Shown here piece by piece: positions 42,835 through 51,901 of a DNA stretch of 64,000 nt. The stretch is from Bacillus sp. FJAT-27916 (lineage in GTDB: Bacteria > Bacillota > Bacilli > Bacillales > Pradoshiaceae): NCBI RefSeq assembly GCF_001183965.1, contig NZ_LFZV01000001.1, positions 2,400,296-2,464,295 of the forward strand, in the 5' to 3' direction. Numbering within the stretch: the stretch's first letter is position 1; every line of letters starts with the position of its first letter. Made by a program: the position numbers and the translations under genes. The notes below the pieces were generated by a model, which worked only from the letters and a program-made list of their open reading frames with translations, was not told the origin of the DNA and made no database searches.

Positions 42835-43566
42835 TTAAAATATCCGCAGCAGGCTGCCAGCCTCGCGGTCTAACAAAAATGTTGTATTACGATGCAGCTT
42901 TAAGGCATTTGATGGTGTGTTCGGATCAAATTTTTCATTTAAGGTACGCCGGATAATCTTTGCTTTATCAAATCCATTTGCCAGAACAATAATTTCTCCA
43001 GCCCCTAATATGTGCTTAATCCCCAATGTATACGCTTTCGTCAGAGAACCACCCTCTCGGACAACCGTTTGCCCAAATAGTTTTGCGTTCTGTCCTATGT
43101 GCGAAATATGCGAATACGCAGCAAAAGAACTCCCCGGTTCATTAAAGCCAATATGTCCGTTTGTCCCAATCCCAAGCACGACTAAATCAATTCCGCCTTC
43201 CTTGAAAATGAATTGATCCATCTTCATGCATTCATCGTATGAATTGGCTGCCTTTCCATCAAATAAATAGACCTGATTCTTGGGTACATGCACCTTTGAA
43301 AAGAACGAGTTATATAAGAAATGACGGCTGCTTCCGTATTTATATGGTGATGCGCCAACCCATTCAAATAACCCGACAAAACGACAGCGGGAGAAATCTA
43401 CCTTTCCTTCCCGATAATAATCCACCAGAATCTCCAGCAATCTTCTATGTGTATGACCCATTGGAAGGCAGATAAACAAGTCCGGTTTTTCGTGGATTTC
43501 TTGAACAATTATTTCAGCGGCTGAATAAGACAATTCCTCGTAATTTTGAAAAATAGCATAGTTCAT
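42835..43566 (-). CDS. NagB-like (glucosamine-6-phosphate deaminase family) protein lacking catalytic Asp residues
   Basis: 243 residues with the NagB/6-phosphogluconolactonase fold; the hallmark GIGTNGHIGFNEPGSS identifies the deaminase branch. In E. coli NagB the general base Asp72 sits in NMDEYVGL; here the aligned stretch is GLFEWVGA, with Phe instead. Asp141 (NDGHIAF) is Asn here, whereas His143 and Glu148 are kept. The N-terminal phosphate loop is also altered (LPMGHTHRR against LPTGGTPM). The protein probably binds a sugar phosphate but is unlikely to be an ordinary deaminase. First gene of a pair with the HAD phosphatase. Confidence 0.78.
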   Translation of the reverse strand: MNYAIFQNYEELSYSAAEIIVQEIHEKPDLFICLPMGHTHRRLLEILVDYYREGKVDFSRCRFVGLFEWVGASPYKYGSSRHFLYNSFFSKVHVPKNQVYLFDGKAANSYDECMKMDQFIFKEGGIDLVVLGIGTNGHIGFNEPGSSFAAYSHISHIGQNAKLFGQTVVREGGSLTKAYTLGIKHILGAGEIIVLANGFDKAKIIRRTLNEKFDPNTPSNALKLHRNTTFLLDREAGSLLRIF

Positions 43567-43960
43567 TCTTTCTAAGTACTCCTTCCGACCTTGACCTTAT
43601 CGTATTTACTAATGAATGAACGGCGGTTTTCGTATTTGGAGTCATTCTACGAAGCAAACATGAGCATGGCAGTAAATCGTTGTGAATAAGTGGAAGAGCC
43701 AAACAAAACACAAAAAAACGACCAGATGAATGGCAATTCATTCACCTTCAGAAACTTCTTTCCCCATAATACAATGTTTTTTTATCAATAGGCAAGCAAT
43801 TGTCTGAAATTTTAGGTAAATTTTCGCTTGATTTCATACAATATAGCATTAGATGTTTTTTCAATATACAAGAATTGATGAGAAACCTTATATTTATACA
43901 TAAAACCCCATTCTTTGCGAGAAGAATGGGGTTTGCATTTCCGTTTTTATACCTAGGTAT
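43567..43960. other. Gene-free stretch between nagB-like and EmrE-like genes
   Basis: 394 nt, AT-rich. It carries the promoter side of the nagB-like gene and the terminator at 43899-43933. No cre or GlcNAc-type (dre) operator was recognised. Confidence 0.45.
43899..43933 (-). terminator. Terminator of the EmrE-like transporter gene
   Basis: 13-bp stem AAACCCCATTCTT / AAGAATGGGGTTT with T residues on the minus strand. Confidence 0.88.
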
Positions 43961-44929
43961 TTAGCAATCAGTTTCAGCCATTTTTTTACTATCCTTCTTC
44001 ACTGCCAGCGCAGTTCCATAGCTGTGGAGAGCCATTCCAGCCATGACTATAACGATGCCGGCGAGCGAGATCGCAGACGGGAAGGCAGCAGACAGGAAAA
44101 GAATTTCACCTGCTAGAGCAAAAATAAGCTCCATCGATTGCGTTGCCTCCACTGCTGCAAGCTTCTTCATATCATGACGGACCAAATCCGTCGCTTTAAA
44201 GAACAAGACAGTCGCAATAATGCCGGAAGCAAGTGCTACAACAAGCGATTGCAAGGTCTGCATTCCACTTGGCATGCCATCGGTCACAAGAGCGGCACCA
44301 GCAAGGATAATCCAAAGCGGCAAGCTCGCAATGGTCATGCCTAACACACGCTGAAAGGCCGTCAAGCGTCCATTGGTCAGCTCCATCATCTTACGGTTTC
44401 CAAGCGGATAAGCGAAAGCCGCAATCAATATCGGCAGAAAACCAAGCAAAAAATCCTTCATAGGAAGCCCGCTCATCACATCTGCCTGCATAATAATTAC
44501 ACCTACTAATATTATGAGTGAGAAGCCTAATTCTCTAAGAGGTATTCCTGCCCTCTTCTGAATAGGCCCATTTTGATTTAAGATGAATAAGGGAGCCAGT
44601 AATGTCCCTGCAATGATGGTCATTTGCCAGGAGCCTGCAATAAGCCAGCCTGGAGAGTATGCAGAAGCAAAGCATAAGGGGGCATAAAACAAACCAAATC
44701 CTACAAAACTCCAAATTAACCATTCTCTTGGATTTTCCTTCATCATACAGAATAAGTTCTTCAGCTCCTTTTTATAGCCAACAATGATGAACAGAAAAGG
44801 GAGCATGAAGAAAAAGCGTAATGATGCGCTCCATAACCAGCTGCCTCCCCCTAATTCCATCGAGCGATTCAGCACAAAGGTAAAAGCAAAAAACAAAGCT
44901 GAACAGATCCCTAATAATACTGCACGCAT
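43961..44929 (-). CDS. Ten-helix DMT-family exporter (EmrE-type multidrug resistance efflux)
   Basis: Drug/metabolite transporter of 322 aa with ten predicted helices arising from two EamA-like halves. The first helix (LLGICSALFFAFTFVLNRSMEL) and the motif SFVGFGLFYAPLCFASAYSPGW are typical of the family annotated as multidrug resistance efflux transporter. Substrate unknown. ATG at 44929. Confidence 0.82.
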   Translation of the reverse strand: MRAVLLGICSALFFAFTFVLNRSMELGGGSWLWSASLRFFFMLPFLFIIVGYKKELKNLFCMMKENPREWLIWSFVGFGLFYAPLCFASAYSPGWLIAGSWQMTIIAGTLLAPLFILNQNGPIQKRAGIPLRELGFSLIILVGVIIMQADVMSGLPMKDFLLGFLPILIAAFAYPLGNRKMMELTNGRLTAFQRVLGMTIASLPLWIILAGAALVTDGMPSGMQTLQSLVVALASGIIATVLFFKATDLVRHDMKKLAAVEATQSMELIFALAGEILFLSAAFPSAISLAGIVIVMAGMALHSYGTALAVKKDSKKMAETDC

Positions 44930-45127
44930 ACATTTCCACCCATTTCCGCTTTAAATCATTAAAATAGTAAAAGAGACCATGAGATGATCATTTTTTCTTT
45001 TGATAAACCATTTCAGAAGATAAGCTATCTTTCTCATGTGAGTACCAGAATTTTTTTCTTCTCAAGGATGAAGTTTCAAGCTAGAATAGTTCTTTAGGAC
45101 TTATTACATTAGAGGAGAATAACAACA

Positions 45128-46492
45128 TTGCATACAAATAAACTACGTGAGCAATCACTTTATTCCATATCATGGCCGCTGTTCATTGAACTATCCTTAC
45201 ATATGGGCATGGGGCTTCTCGCTACGCTCATGCTGGGACATTATTCTGATTTGGCGGCTGCTGGTGTTGGCGTAGCCAACCAGCTTATGAATATTTTTAT
45301 CCTTGTCTTTAACGTGACCGCCATTGGAGCGATGATCTTAATCGGGCATAGAATTGGCGCGGGCGAATACAAACAAGCCCGCCAGTTAGCCCGTTCCGCT
45401 CTTAGTCTAAACTTCTGGTTTGGTCTTATTCTATCTATCCTTATGCTCGTGTTTGGGGATTATCTTCTGACATTATTTGATGTCAGTGACCAGGTCTTCA
45501 CTTATGCCTCCCTGTTTCTAAGAATTGTCGGGCTTTCCCTATTCTTAGAAAGCTTATCGCTTGTCTTAGGCGCCATCCTTCGCAGCCATGGCCGTACGAA
45601 GGAGCCGATGTATGTCTCCCTGCTGATGAATCTAATCAGCACAATCGGCTATTGTATTAGCATATTTGGGATCTTCAACCTGCCTGTTACAGGAGTTGTC
45701 GGTGTTTCATGGACGATTGTCATTGCCAGGGCAATCGCAGTTGCCGCTCTCTTTTACATTGTTGCCAAGGAGCTTGCCTTGAGATTTAAGTGGGCCGACC
45801 TTATTCATATTAACAGATTGGATATGAAACAATTATTCGAAATTGGCATCCCATCTGCTGGAGAGAACCTATCCTATCATTTCTCCCAGCTAATGGTGAC
45901 CGGCATTGTTGCCACCTTTGGAGATGCTTCATTGGCAGCGAGAGTTTATTTAACCAATATTACCATGCTCTGTTACTTATTTAGTGTAGCAGTAGGCGAA
46001 GGAACCCAGCTCCTGGTCGCCCGCTACATTGGTGCAGGTCATTTCAGCATGGCATTGAAGCGCGGCCTTAAAACGGTCAGGATTGCCGTATTTGCCTCAA
46101 CGGCTGTCTCATTATCCTTTGCCTTGATTGGAGATCCAGTCATACAACTGTTCAGCTCAGATGGCACGATTCTGGCCATTGCCATTCCTGTCTTATGGGC
46201 CATTGCTTTCGTAGAGCCAGGAAGAGCGGTTAATATTGTCTTAATGAGTTCCCTGAAATCTGCCGGCGATGTCAGGTTCCCTGTCATTATTGGGATCTTT
46301 TCCATGTGGCTCTTCACGGTTGGCTTCGGGTATGTATTAGGCGTCACATTTGGCTTGGGCTTGCTCGGCATTTGGATTGCCCAAGGGGTCGATGAATGGT
46401 TCAGGGCCATCTTTGCCGTTAAAAGATGGCTCTCCCGTCCATGGGAACGGAAATTTGCACATAAACTGCAGCAGGAAGTAAAGGTTTCCTAA
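45128..46492 (+). CDS. MATE family efflux transporter
   Basis: Twelve-helix MATE exporter (454 aa), two bundles of six helices related by sequence, exporting drugs or metabolites against sodium or protons. Typical stretches are PLFIELSLHMGMGLLATLM at the N-terminus and the second-half equivalent IGIPSAGENLSYHFSQLMV near residue 240. TTG start at 45128 with GAGGAG 10 nt upstream. Confidence 0.9.
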   Translation: MHTNKLREQSLYSISWPLFIELSLHMGMGLLATLMLGHYSDLAAAGVGVANQLMNIFILVFNVTAIGAMILIGHRIGAGEYKQARQLARSALSLNFWFGLILSILMLVFGDYLLTLFDVSDQVFTYASLFLRIVGLSLFLESLSLVLGAILRSHGRTKEPMYVSLLMNLISTIGYCISIFGIFNLPVTGVVGVSWTIVIARAIAVAALFYIVAKELALRFKWADLIHINRLDMKQLFEIGIPSAGENLSYHFSQLMVTGIVATFGDASLAARVYLTNITMLCYLFSVAVGEGTQLLVARYIGAGHFSMALKRGLKTVRIAVFASTAVSLSFALIGDPVIQLFSSDGTILAIAIPVLWAIAFVEPGRAVNIVLMSSLKSAGDVRFPVIIGIFSMWLFTVGFGYVLGVTFGLGLLGIWIAQGVDEWFRAIFAVKRWLSRPWERKFAHKLQQEVKVS

Positions 46493-46532
46493 TGCTTCTT
46501 ATAGAAGGCTCCCTTAAGGGCGCCCTCTTTTT

Positions 46533-47083
46533 TCATTCCTTCCTTTGTCTTAAGTAATCCTCTTTGAGCAATGAATACATGATGACATCCTTAGCCATGC
46601 CATTTTGCTGCAAATACCGCCTAAGAATACCCTCCTCTAGAAAACCATGCTTCTTCAATAACCGGCTCGATGCCTCATTCTCTATAAAAACAATTGCACC
46701 CGCTCGATTCAGCTCTAATTGGCCAAACCCATAGGATAACACTGCAGAAACAGCCTCCTCGGCATACCCGTTCCTCCAAAAGTCAGGATGAACCTCATAA
46801 CCAATTTCAGCTCTCCTATGCTTTGGCACGAAGGCATTCCACCCAATGGACCCAATGATTCCTTTCGTACCCTTTCTCTCCATTCCCATCGAATCCCTCT
46901 TACCTCCTGAAAGCTCTGAGCAAAGAAATCGATTATGGCTGAAGCTTCTGCCACGCTCTTCATTTTTTCCTGACCATAATAGCGGATTACCTGTTCATTG
47001 GAAAAGCAGGCAAATACCTCCCCCACATCCTCCTGTGTTATTTCTCTTAAGATCAATCTCTCCGTTTCTAGCAGTGGAAACAA
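46533..47083 (-). pseudogene. GNAT (RimJ/RimL-type) N-acetyltransferase, frameshifted
   Basis: Two overlapping frames make one acetyltransferase. The first (from 47083) begins LLETERLILREITQED, the RimJ-type start, and reads QEVRGIRW. The second frame then continues GMERKGTKGIIGSIGWNAF and runs through the acetyl-CoA motif DFWRNGYAEEAVSAVL to the end. Adding one G to the GGG run (plus-strand CCC, 46885-46887) joins them without loss. This is either a recent single-base deletion or a homopolymer error in the sequence. Substrate unknown; relatives acetylate ribosomal proteins. Confidence 0.85.
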
Positions 47084-47460
47084 AGGCGGCTCCTCCTTTT
47101 TGAACTGAGCAGAATGCCAAACAGCTCAGTCCTCTTTTCTTAAATACTATTTCTCTATTGCTCATTCATTCCCCTGTCCGTTTTTTCATTAAATTAGGCT
47201 GTTTTGCAGGAATTGTTGCTATCGGTTTATGTTATCTACTATGAAAATACAGCCACCTCCAGATAGGAAGTGGCTGTATTTGCTATTGAGCTAACGCCCC
47301 TGTTTGTTTAAGTATAATTACTCACAATGATATACAATATAGCTTACTTGCGAAACAGAAATGTTGTACATATAATCAAACAATCCACAAAGAAAAAAGC
47401 TGTCTAGATGACAGCCTTGATTTTAGGTTAACCATCGTTAATTTTAGTAAATTGTTTCAC
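47084..47460. other. Gene-free stretch with three hairpins
   Basis: Hairpins: ACTGAGC...GCTCAGT (about 47106-47132), AAATACAGCCAC...GTGGCTGTATTT (47246-47282) and the lipoprotein terminator (47393-47415). The middle one is strong and symmetrical, yet no gene ends beside it, so a small untranslated RNA or relic terminator is possible. Confidence 0.45.
47393..47415 (-). terminator. Terminator of the lipoprotein gene
   Basis: Stem GCTGTC / GACAGC (47399-47404 with 47410-47415) followed by a T run on the minus strand. Confidence 0.8.
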
Positions 47461-47838
47461 TCATTTTATAACTCTGTCCGTCACATACACTTTGTCATCG
47501 GTCATCACCATCAAATCAGGCGGATAGCCTTTCACCTCATAGATTGGTGATCCCTCTTCCCAAAATGTGGCATCCCCGTTTTTCATCTCGTGATTGCTAC
47601 AAGCACTGTCTGCCATCCTATAATCGACTTCCCCAACTTTTCTGCCCTTTTCAATTGAAATCGGACCTGACTCATCCGCAGAGCCTGGAAATTGGTGTTG
47701 GTATTGGATACCGCCAATCTTCAAGACATCCATCCATTCAATTTCACCATCAGGACAACTACCTAAAATGGAATTGCTACAAGAAGTTAACAAGATTGTG
47801 AAGACCAGAATACATAGCATCTTTTTCAAACTCTTCAT
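47461..47838 (-). CDS. Lipoprotein, unknown
   Basis: 125 residues. A type II signal peptide with lipobox LLTSC at about residue 20 indicates membrane anchoring on the outer face. The mature part has two further Cys (SCPDG and ACSNH) that could form a disulfide. No family recognised. ATG at 47838 follows GGAGGG; the longer frame to 47850 begins before that site. Confidence 0.75.
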   Translation of the reverse strand: MKSLKKMLCILVFTILLTSCSNSILGSCPDGEIEWMDVLKIGGIQYQHQFPGSADESGPISIEKGRKVGEVDYRMADSACSNHEMKNGDATFWEEGSPIYEVKGYPPDLMVMTDDKVYVTDRVIK

Positions 47839-47944
47839 AGAACCCTCCATTTGACGTGATTTGAAAACCTTTGAATCGATATGGAACTAATACCAACTTC
47901 ACTTTAGATTTTCGGGAGCGGTTTTTTTAACGGAGCGAAACAGC

Positions 47945-48508
47945 CTAATCGATTTCCTGATAATCTTGGTCATAAAAGGTGAATTCATCATAGTCGTAAC
48001 TGGCTAGGCCATCGGGAACTTTTTGCATCAACATCAATATGGGTTCGTCTGGTATGGCGAAGGGAAAGTAAAACGAGGTATTCACCAGTTTCACACGACC
48101 AAAGCGTGCTCCTTCAGGCAGGTTACGAGCCGTAACAATCGCATAATCACCATGGTTGGTGGAAACCCCGTCATAAGAATAATCGGAATCCCCATATTGA
48201 CTTTCTACGATACGAAGTTTTTGGTTGGACCCTTCTTTTAGTGTGGCGAACCCCCATACATGTGCCTCGCTTTCAAAGAAAGCAACCAGTGTATCGGAAT
48301 CCCCCAAACGTTTAACCGTCAATAGAGTGAGATCATGTTCGTCTCCAGTTCTTTTTTGCCACTCGATTAGATGAGTTTCGATATCCGCTTGATGGTTTGG
48401 GATGGTGTACAGCATAGCGGTCTTAATCGTTGTGAAGGCGATCCAGCCTGCGATGACCAGAAGAAGCAGAATCAACGCCATGCCCGCCATTCGTTTCCTA
48501 TTTTTCAT
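47945..48508 (-). CDS. Membrane-anchored extracytoplasmic protein, unknown
   Basis: 187 residues. A single N-terminal hydrophobic anchor (AGMALILLLLVIAGWIAF, about 8-25) is followed by an exposed, acidic, aromatic-rich domain of mixed alpha/beta character. The ATG at 48508 overlaps the stop of the preceding ORF (ATGA), so the two are translationally coupled. Function unknown. Confidence 0.65.
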   Translation of the reverse strand: MKNRKRMAGMALILLLLVIAGWIAFTTIKTAMLYTIPNHQADIETHLIEWQKRTGDEHDLTLLTVKRLGDSDTLVAFFESEAHVWGFATLKEGSNQKLRIVESQYGDSDYSYDGVSTNHGDYAIVTARNLPEGARFGRVKLVNTSFYFPFAIPDEPILMLMQKVPDGLASYDYDEFTFYDQDYQEID

Positions 48509-48681
48509 GTATCATTTCGCCCCTTTCCTTGTTCATACCGCCTTCCTATGAAGTTTTTTTCTTGGGCAACTGGAGAATGGAGGAATCCATCCCGAACACC
48601 AACCAAATAGTCGGTTCCGAATCGTTGCTTAAAAGCGGCTGATATTTTCTCCACGATTTTTTCTTTAATGATTGATAATCT
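48505..48681 (-). CDS. Small ORF without canonical start codon
   Basis: A 58-codon open frame after an in-frame TGA reads RLSIIKEKIVEKISAAFKQ ... YEQGKGRNDT and looks coding: amphipathic helix, then GTDYLVGVRDG. It ends in an ATGA overlap with the next gene, a typical operon junction. No ATG, GTG or TTG with a ribosome site is present near its 5' end. It may start at ATT/ATC, or be the tail of a gene broken by the same events that left the peptidase remnant upstream. Unknown family. Confidence 0.45.
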   Translation of the reverse strand, partial: RLSIIKEKIVEKISAAFKQRFGTDYLVGVRDGFLHSPVAQEKNFIGRRYEQGKGRNDT

Positions 48682-48838
48682 TCACACCTGAATCGATCAC
48701 CAATCTAGGTGGCGATGTTGTCAGTTTTGCATTCACTCCAAGAGGCACACCGTTATTTGGTTGGCAATGACCGATGGAAAAATTCTCAACAACAGGGAAT
48801 GACGCACTACCAAAGAAATCTTCTTCAGAGAATAATCT
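48665..48838 (-). pseudogene. Remnant of S66-family (LD-carboxypeptidase/MccF-like) peptidase
   Basis: The 57 codons before a TAA include FPVVENFSIGHCQPNNGVPL and then GVNAKL. This is the C-terminal pattern of S66 peptidases, where the His of GH belongs to the Ser-Glu-His triad and the IPIGVKA-type strand follows. The frame has a stop at 48839-48841. Beyond it, open sequence continues for 17 codons up to the group II intron boundary near 48894. The N-terminal catalytic serine region is absent from the window. The intron insertion probably followed or caused the decay. Confidence 0.6.
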
Positions 48839-48945
48839 TTATATAATGAACATAGGTGATTGATATCCCTTATAACCTTCTTGAACAAGTCGAGTAGAGG
48901 AGAGCCTCTCTACCTTACGGTAAATTGTACTCCTCCCCCCTCACA

Positions 48946-48978
48946 GAACCGTGCTTGCGCTATTAACGCACACGGCTC
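48946..48978 (-). ncRNA. Group II intron B domain V
   Basis: Reads GAGCCGTGTGCG ... AAGCACGGTTC on the minus strand. The catalytic AGC triad and the paired GAGCCGTG/CACGGTTC stem are the classical domain V signature. Confidence 0.9.
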
Positions 48979-48992
48979 CTCCTAATTATCAT

Positions 48993-50320
48993 TTACAGAA
49001 TATAGCTAATTTCTTTTCTTAAATCATAAATGTTTACTCTTAATCTTGGTTTAGGAAGTGGGAACATGTGAAGGAATAGCCTGAATTTATCCCATGTAAA
49101 GGACTTTCTTTGGCTCCTTCTATTCAGCCATTTAAATAGTAAAATTTCGATTTTCTCTTTGAAGTCATTAACAGTTTGAGAATTATCTGTAATGCAGTAA
49201 TAGTTGTAATATCCAACTAATGAACGTCTAAATCTATCCATGATTAAATGGATATTTTTATTTCTATTAGACTTCAACCATTCCTTAGATTCTTTAAGCT
49301 TGCCTTGGACTTTCTTTCTGCTCGATTTCCGTTTTACACGAAATTTTCCTTGTTTACTTTTTCCACAATAATGAGTAAATCCAAGGAAATCGAAGGTTGC
49401 AGGCTTACCATTCCCTGTTCGTTTCGCGTTATTTTCTGCAAATCTCCCGAAGGGAATAACTTTGGTTTTATCCTCAGCTATTTCCAAGTTAAATTTCTTC
49501 AATCTCAGCTTTAATGACTCGTAGAATTGTAGTGCTTCCCTTTTGTGTTGAAAACAACAAACAAAATCATCCGCATATCTTACTATGTATGCCTGTCCTT
49601 CACATTGTTTCCTAACCACTTTCTCAAACCATAAGTCGAGTACATAATGAAGGTACACATTAGCCAAGATAGGAGATATTACTCCACCTTGCGGTGTACC
49701 CTTATCTGTTTTGTATCTCCTGCCTTCCTCCATGTAACCACCTTTGAGGAACCTACTGATTATTCTCAGGAGGTTAGGATCCGTTATTCTATGTTTCAAG
49801 AACTCCCCATCCATTTGTGGTCAACATTATCGAAGAAACCTTTGATATCTACATCTACTACATAGCTTACTAATCTCTTTTCTACATAAAAGTTTAGTAT
49901 CTTCAACGCATCATGACAGTTTCTGTTTGGTCGGAACCCAAAAGAGCAGTCTAGAAAGTCATTCTCATAGATGGCATTTAGCACTTTCGCAATGCCTTTT
50001 TGTACAATTTTATCCTCATGTTCCGGTATTCCTAATGGCCTTCTCTTATTAGAGTTAAGCTTTGGAATATACATTCTTCTAACTGGAACCGGACGATAAC
50101 TTTTGCTTTTAAGTCTGCTTGTTAAGTCCATTATATTTTCTTCAAGACTTTCGGCGTACTGCTCTTTCGTTGTACCGTTCATACCAGTTGCCTTATTGCT
50201 TGGCAGCTCATGATGACATTGAATGAGTGATTGCACATTTAATAAATGTGCAAGAGATGTAAATTTCATCTTAGGGTCAGATTTAGCTAATTCTGCTATC
50301 CTTAGTAGTTTTGTTTCCAT
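48993..50320 (-). pseudogene. ltrA: Group II intron reverse transcriptase/maturase (LtrA-like), one frameshift
   Basis: The N-terminal frame (50320 down to 49796) carries RT domains 0-3, with YIPKLNSNKRRPLGIP and the first catalytic Asp in DVDIKGFFDNVDH. The second frame (49814 down to 48993) continues with EFLKHRITDPN, KGTPQGGVISPILAN, the YADD box (IVRYADDFVCC) and the maturase X domain. It has no HNH endonuclease domain, as in endonuclease-less intron classes. Adding one G to the GGGG run (plus-strand CCCC, 49805-49808) restores about 440 continuous codons. All catalytic residues are intact once joined. Confidence 0.88.
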
Positions 50321-50834
50321 TCATTATCCCTACCTCTGTGTGTAGTAAATGTGTCCCTAGTAAGGCCAATAACTGGTAGCTAGCCTTTCCTCCATTGGCA
50401 TTACCCAACTTCATTGGTACTACGCTGCTATCCGACTCCCTACCCGGCATTTGGTTTCCTTGCTTGTTATCGCTTGTACACCATACTCTTCTAATAAACA
50501 GAAAAGACCGGTAGGGTCTCCCGAGTTGCCGTATCATATCCATGTATGACGTGCCAAGGTCTCTGACTCCAGAGAGGTTTTATCTTTCTCGCCTTTAACA
50601 AAAGATAAAATATTGCTTTCTGCACGCAGGTAAGGCATCAGCCCTCTCGGTTTACAAACGTTTATGGAGCTCAATCCCTTCAACCATTTGGCTTTCGGCC
50701 CGCCACCTAACTGTCTACGCTTAAAGACCAAAGTTACCCTTAGCCCTCCAAGACTCGCTACGAGCGAATGGCTAGTTCTTACTCGGCGGGAATCCCACCC
50801 GCTATATGATACGACCTAGGCTCGGCCGCACACC

Positions 50835-51680
50835 GTAGCAATAGGTAAGCGTTTGAAGTTATCTCCGGCTTTTCCCCTGCTCCACACGGAACGTGCCAGT
50901 TTCCAAGCATTCCGCGTTCCATCTGGCGATGGTTTTGATTATAAGTTTCAAGTTACTCTTGTAGAGCTTGCACTGTGGCATCATTCCTTTGTGAAGTGAT
51001 GTTCCCACTTTCTTACCCGACCGGTGCAATGCACGTTTGAAAAATAATCGTTGCCAATCACTAGACTTGGGGCTATTCCTCCACTTCCATTACAGAAGAT
51101 TCATCAGTCGTACCCCTACCCTCATAAGGACAAATGCATTTCGTTCATCACTTATAGCAACCGTTTCGGGTGACAGCCCTTGAATCAACGTTCCTTACTT
51201 TCCAAGTCCCTTATAACCTAGCTATCTATTCTAAACGTAGGTGCTTCCTGTAAGCCTGTGAGCTGGATACCGCCATTGTTCGGTATAACGTGTTTCAGAG
51301 GGGCAATTTTTACTCCACATCACTCACACCACCGTAAGGGTGGTACAATAGTTTCCTATTGTTCGAAACTCTAGACCCGTACATTCGGAAGTTCGTCCGT
51401 TCTTTGTGTAAGAAAATTCTCACCTTATTTAGTTTTTCAGCCATCCGGCATATCCATTGGCATACCTTTATCCTGAAAGGAACGGCTTTAGCCTTTGTTC
51501 TGCCGACTTCACCTGAGCTTCACACCCCATAATCTGTCTATTATGACGCATGCAGGAGTATCAATGGGATAGTTTCAAAATACGTGGTTTTGTCATTCCT
51601 ATCCTCGGTTATAAAGTTAGAAGTTCTGTAGAAATTCCTCGTCCTTCGCACTATAGTGCTTATAACGAAACTTGTCGCAC
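50835..51680 (-). mobile_element. Group II intron A, ORF-less
   Basis: 846 nt on the minus strand: 5' end GTGCGACAAG (51680), domain V at 50883-50920 and domain VI with 3' end CCTATTGCTAC (50835). No protein ORF exists inside, so mobility would need a maturase in trans. It ends one base before the 5' end of intron B. The 5' flank contains a strong terminator hairpin 29 nt away. Confidence 0.78.
50883..50920 (-). ncRNA. Group II intron A domain V
   Basis: GGAACGCGGAATGC ... GGCACGTTCCGTGTG with an apical GAAA loop forms the domain V helix of the form seen in several Gram-positive introns. It is followed by GGGGAAAAGC...TTACCTATTGC, the domain VI helix. Confidence 0.78.
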
Positions 51681-51708
51681 TGCCCCTTTTCTTCCATAAG
51701 GAATTCAA

Positions 51709-51744
51709 CAAAAAAGAGCGTTAATCCTTCTTAGATCAACGCTC
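51709..51744 (-). terminator. Terminator in the 5' flank of intron A
   Basis: Stem GAGCGTT / AACGCTC (51716-51722 with 51738-51744, extended by AATC/GAT) followed by a T run on the minus strand. It does not directly follow a recognised gene stop. Confidence 0.8.
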
Positions 51745-51901
51745 CGTTTGTTTAAGTGCATTTTCTCACAATCTTACCCCTGACTTTTCGGATGCTACCC
51801 CTCTATTTTTTTAAAAATAAATATGGCACCCTATTACAATTTTCAGAAAGTAAAGTTATCATATAATCTAGAATCACCAATAAAATTTAGGAGGAATGAA
51901 T

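Larger units (their letters stand above)
48894..50833 (-). mobile_element. Group II intron B with reverse transcriptase ORF
   Basis: About 1.94 kb on the minus strand. The 5' end GTGTGCGGCC fits the GUGYG consensus. Domain V is at 48946-48978. A domain VI-like hairpin with unpaired A residues follows, and the 3' end is placed near CTCTAC (48894; uncertain by a few bases). The ORF for the intron-encoded protein lies in domain IV, as usual. The RNA core looks complete, but the protein gene has a frameshift. Confidence 0.85.

Noticed and set aside
42835-43566. Ordinary glucosamine-6-phosphate deaminase with symbol nagB
   Set aside because: Two catalytic aspartates are replaced, and no nagA or GntR-type regulator adjoins; only family membership is claimed.
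50283-50731. Two minus-strand frames (50283-50543 and 50534-50731) before the maturase
   Set aside because: They lie in domains I-III of the intron B RNA, where structure and not coding is conserved.
48894-51680. One single 2.8-kb group II intron
   Set aside because: A second complete domain V and VI, ending in CCTATTGCTAC, lies in the middle and is followed by a fresh GTGTG 5' end; two introns explain this better.
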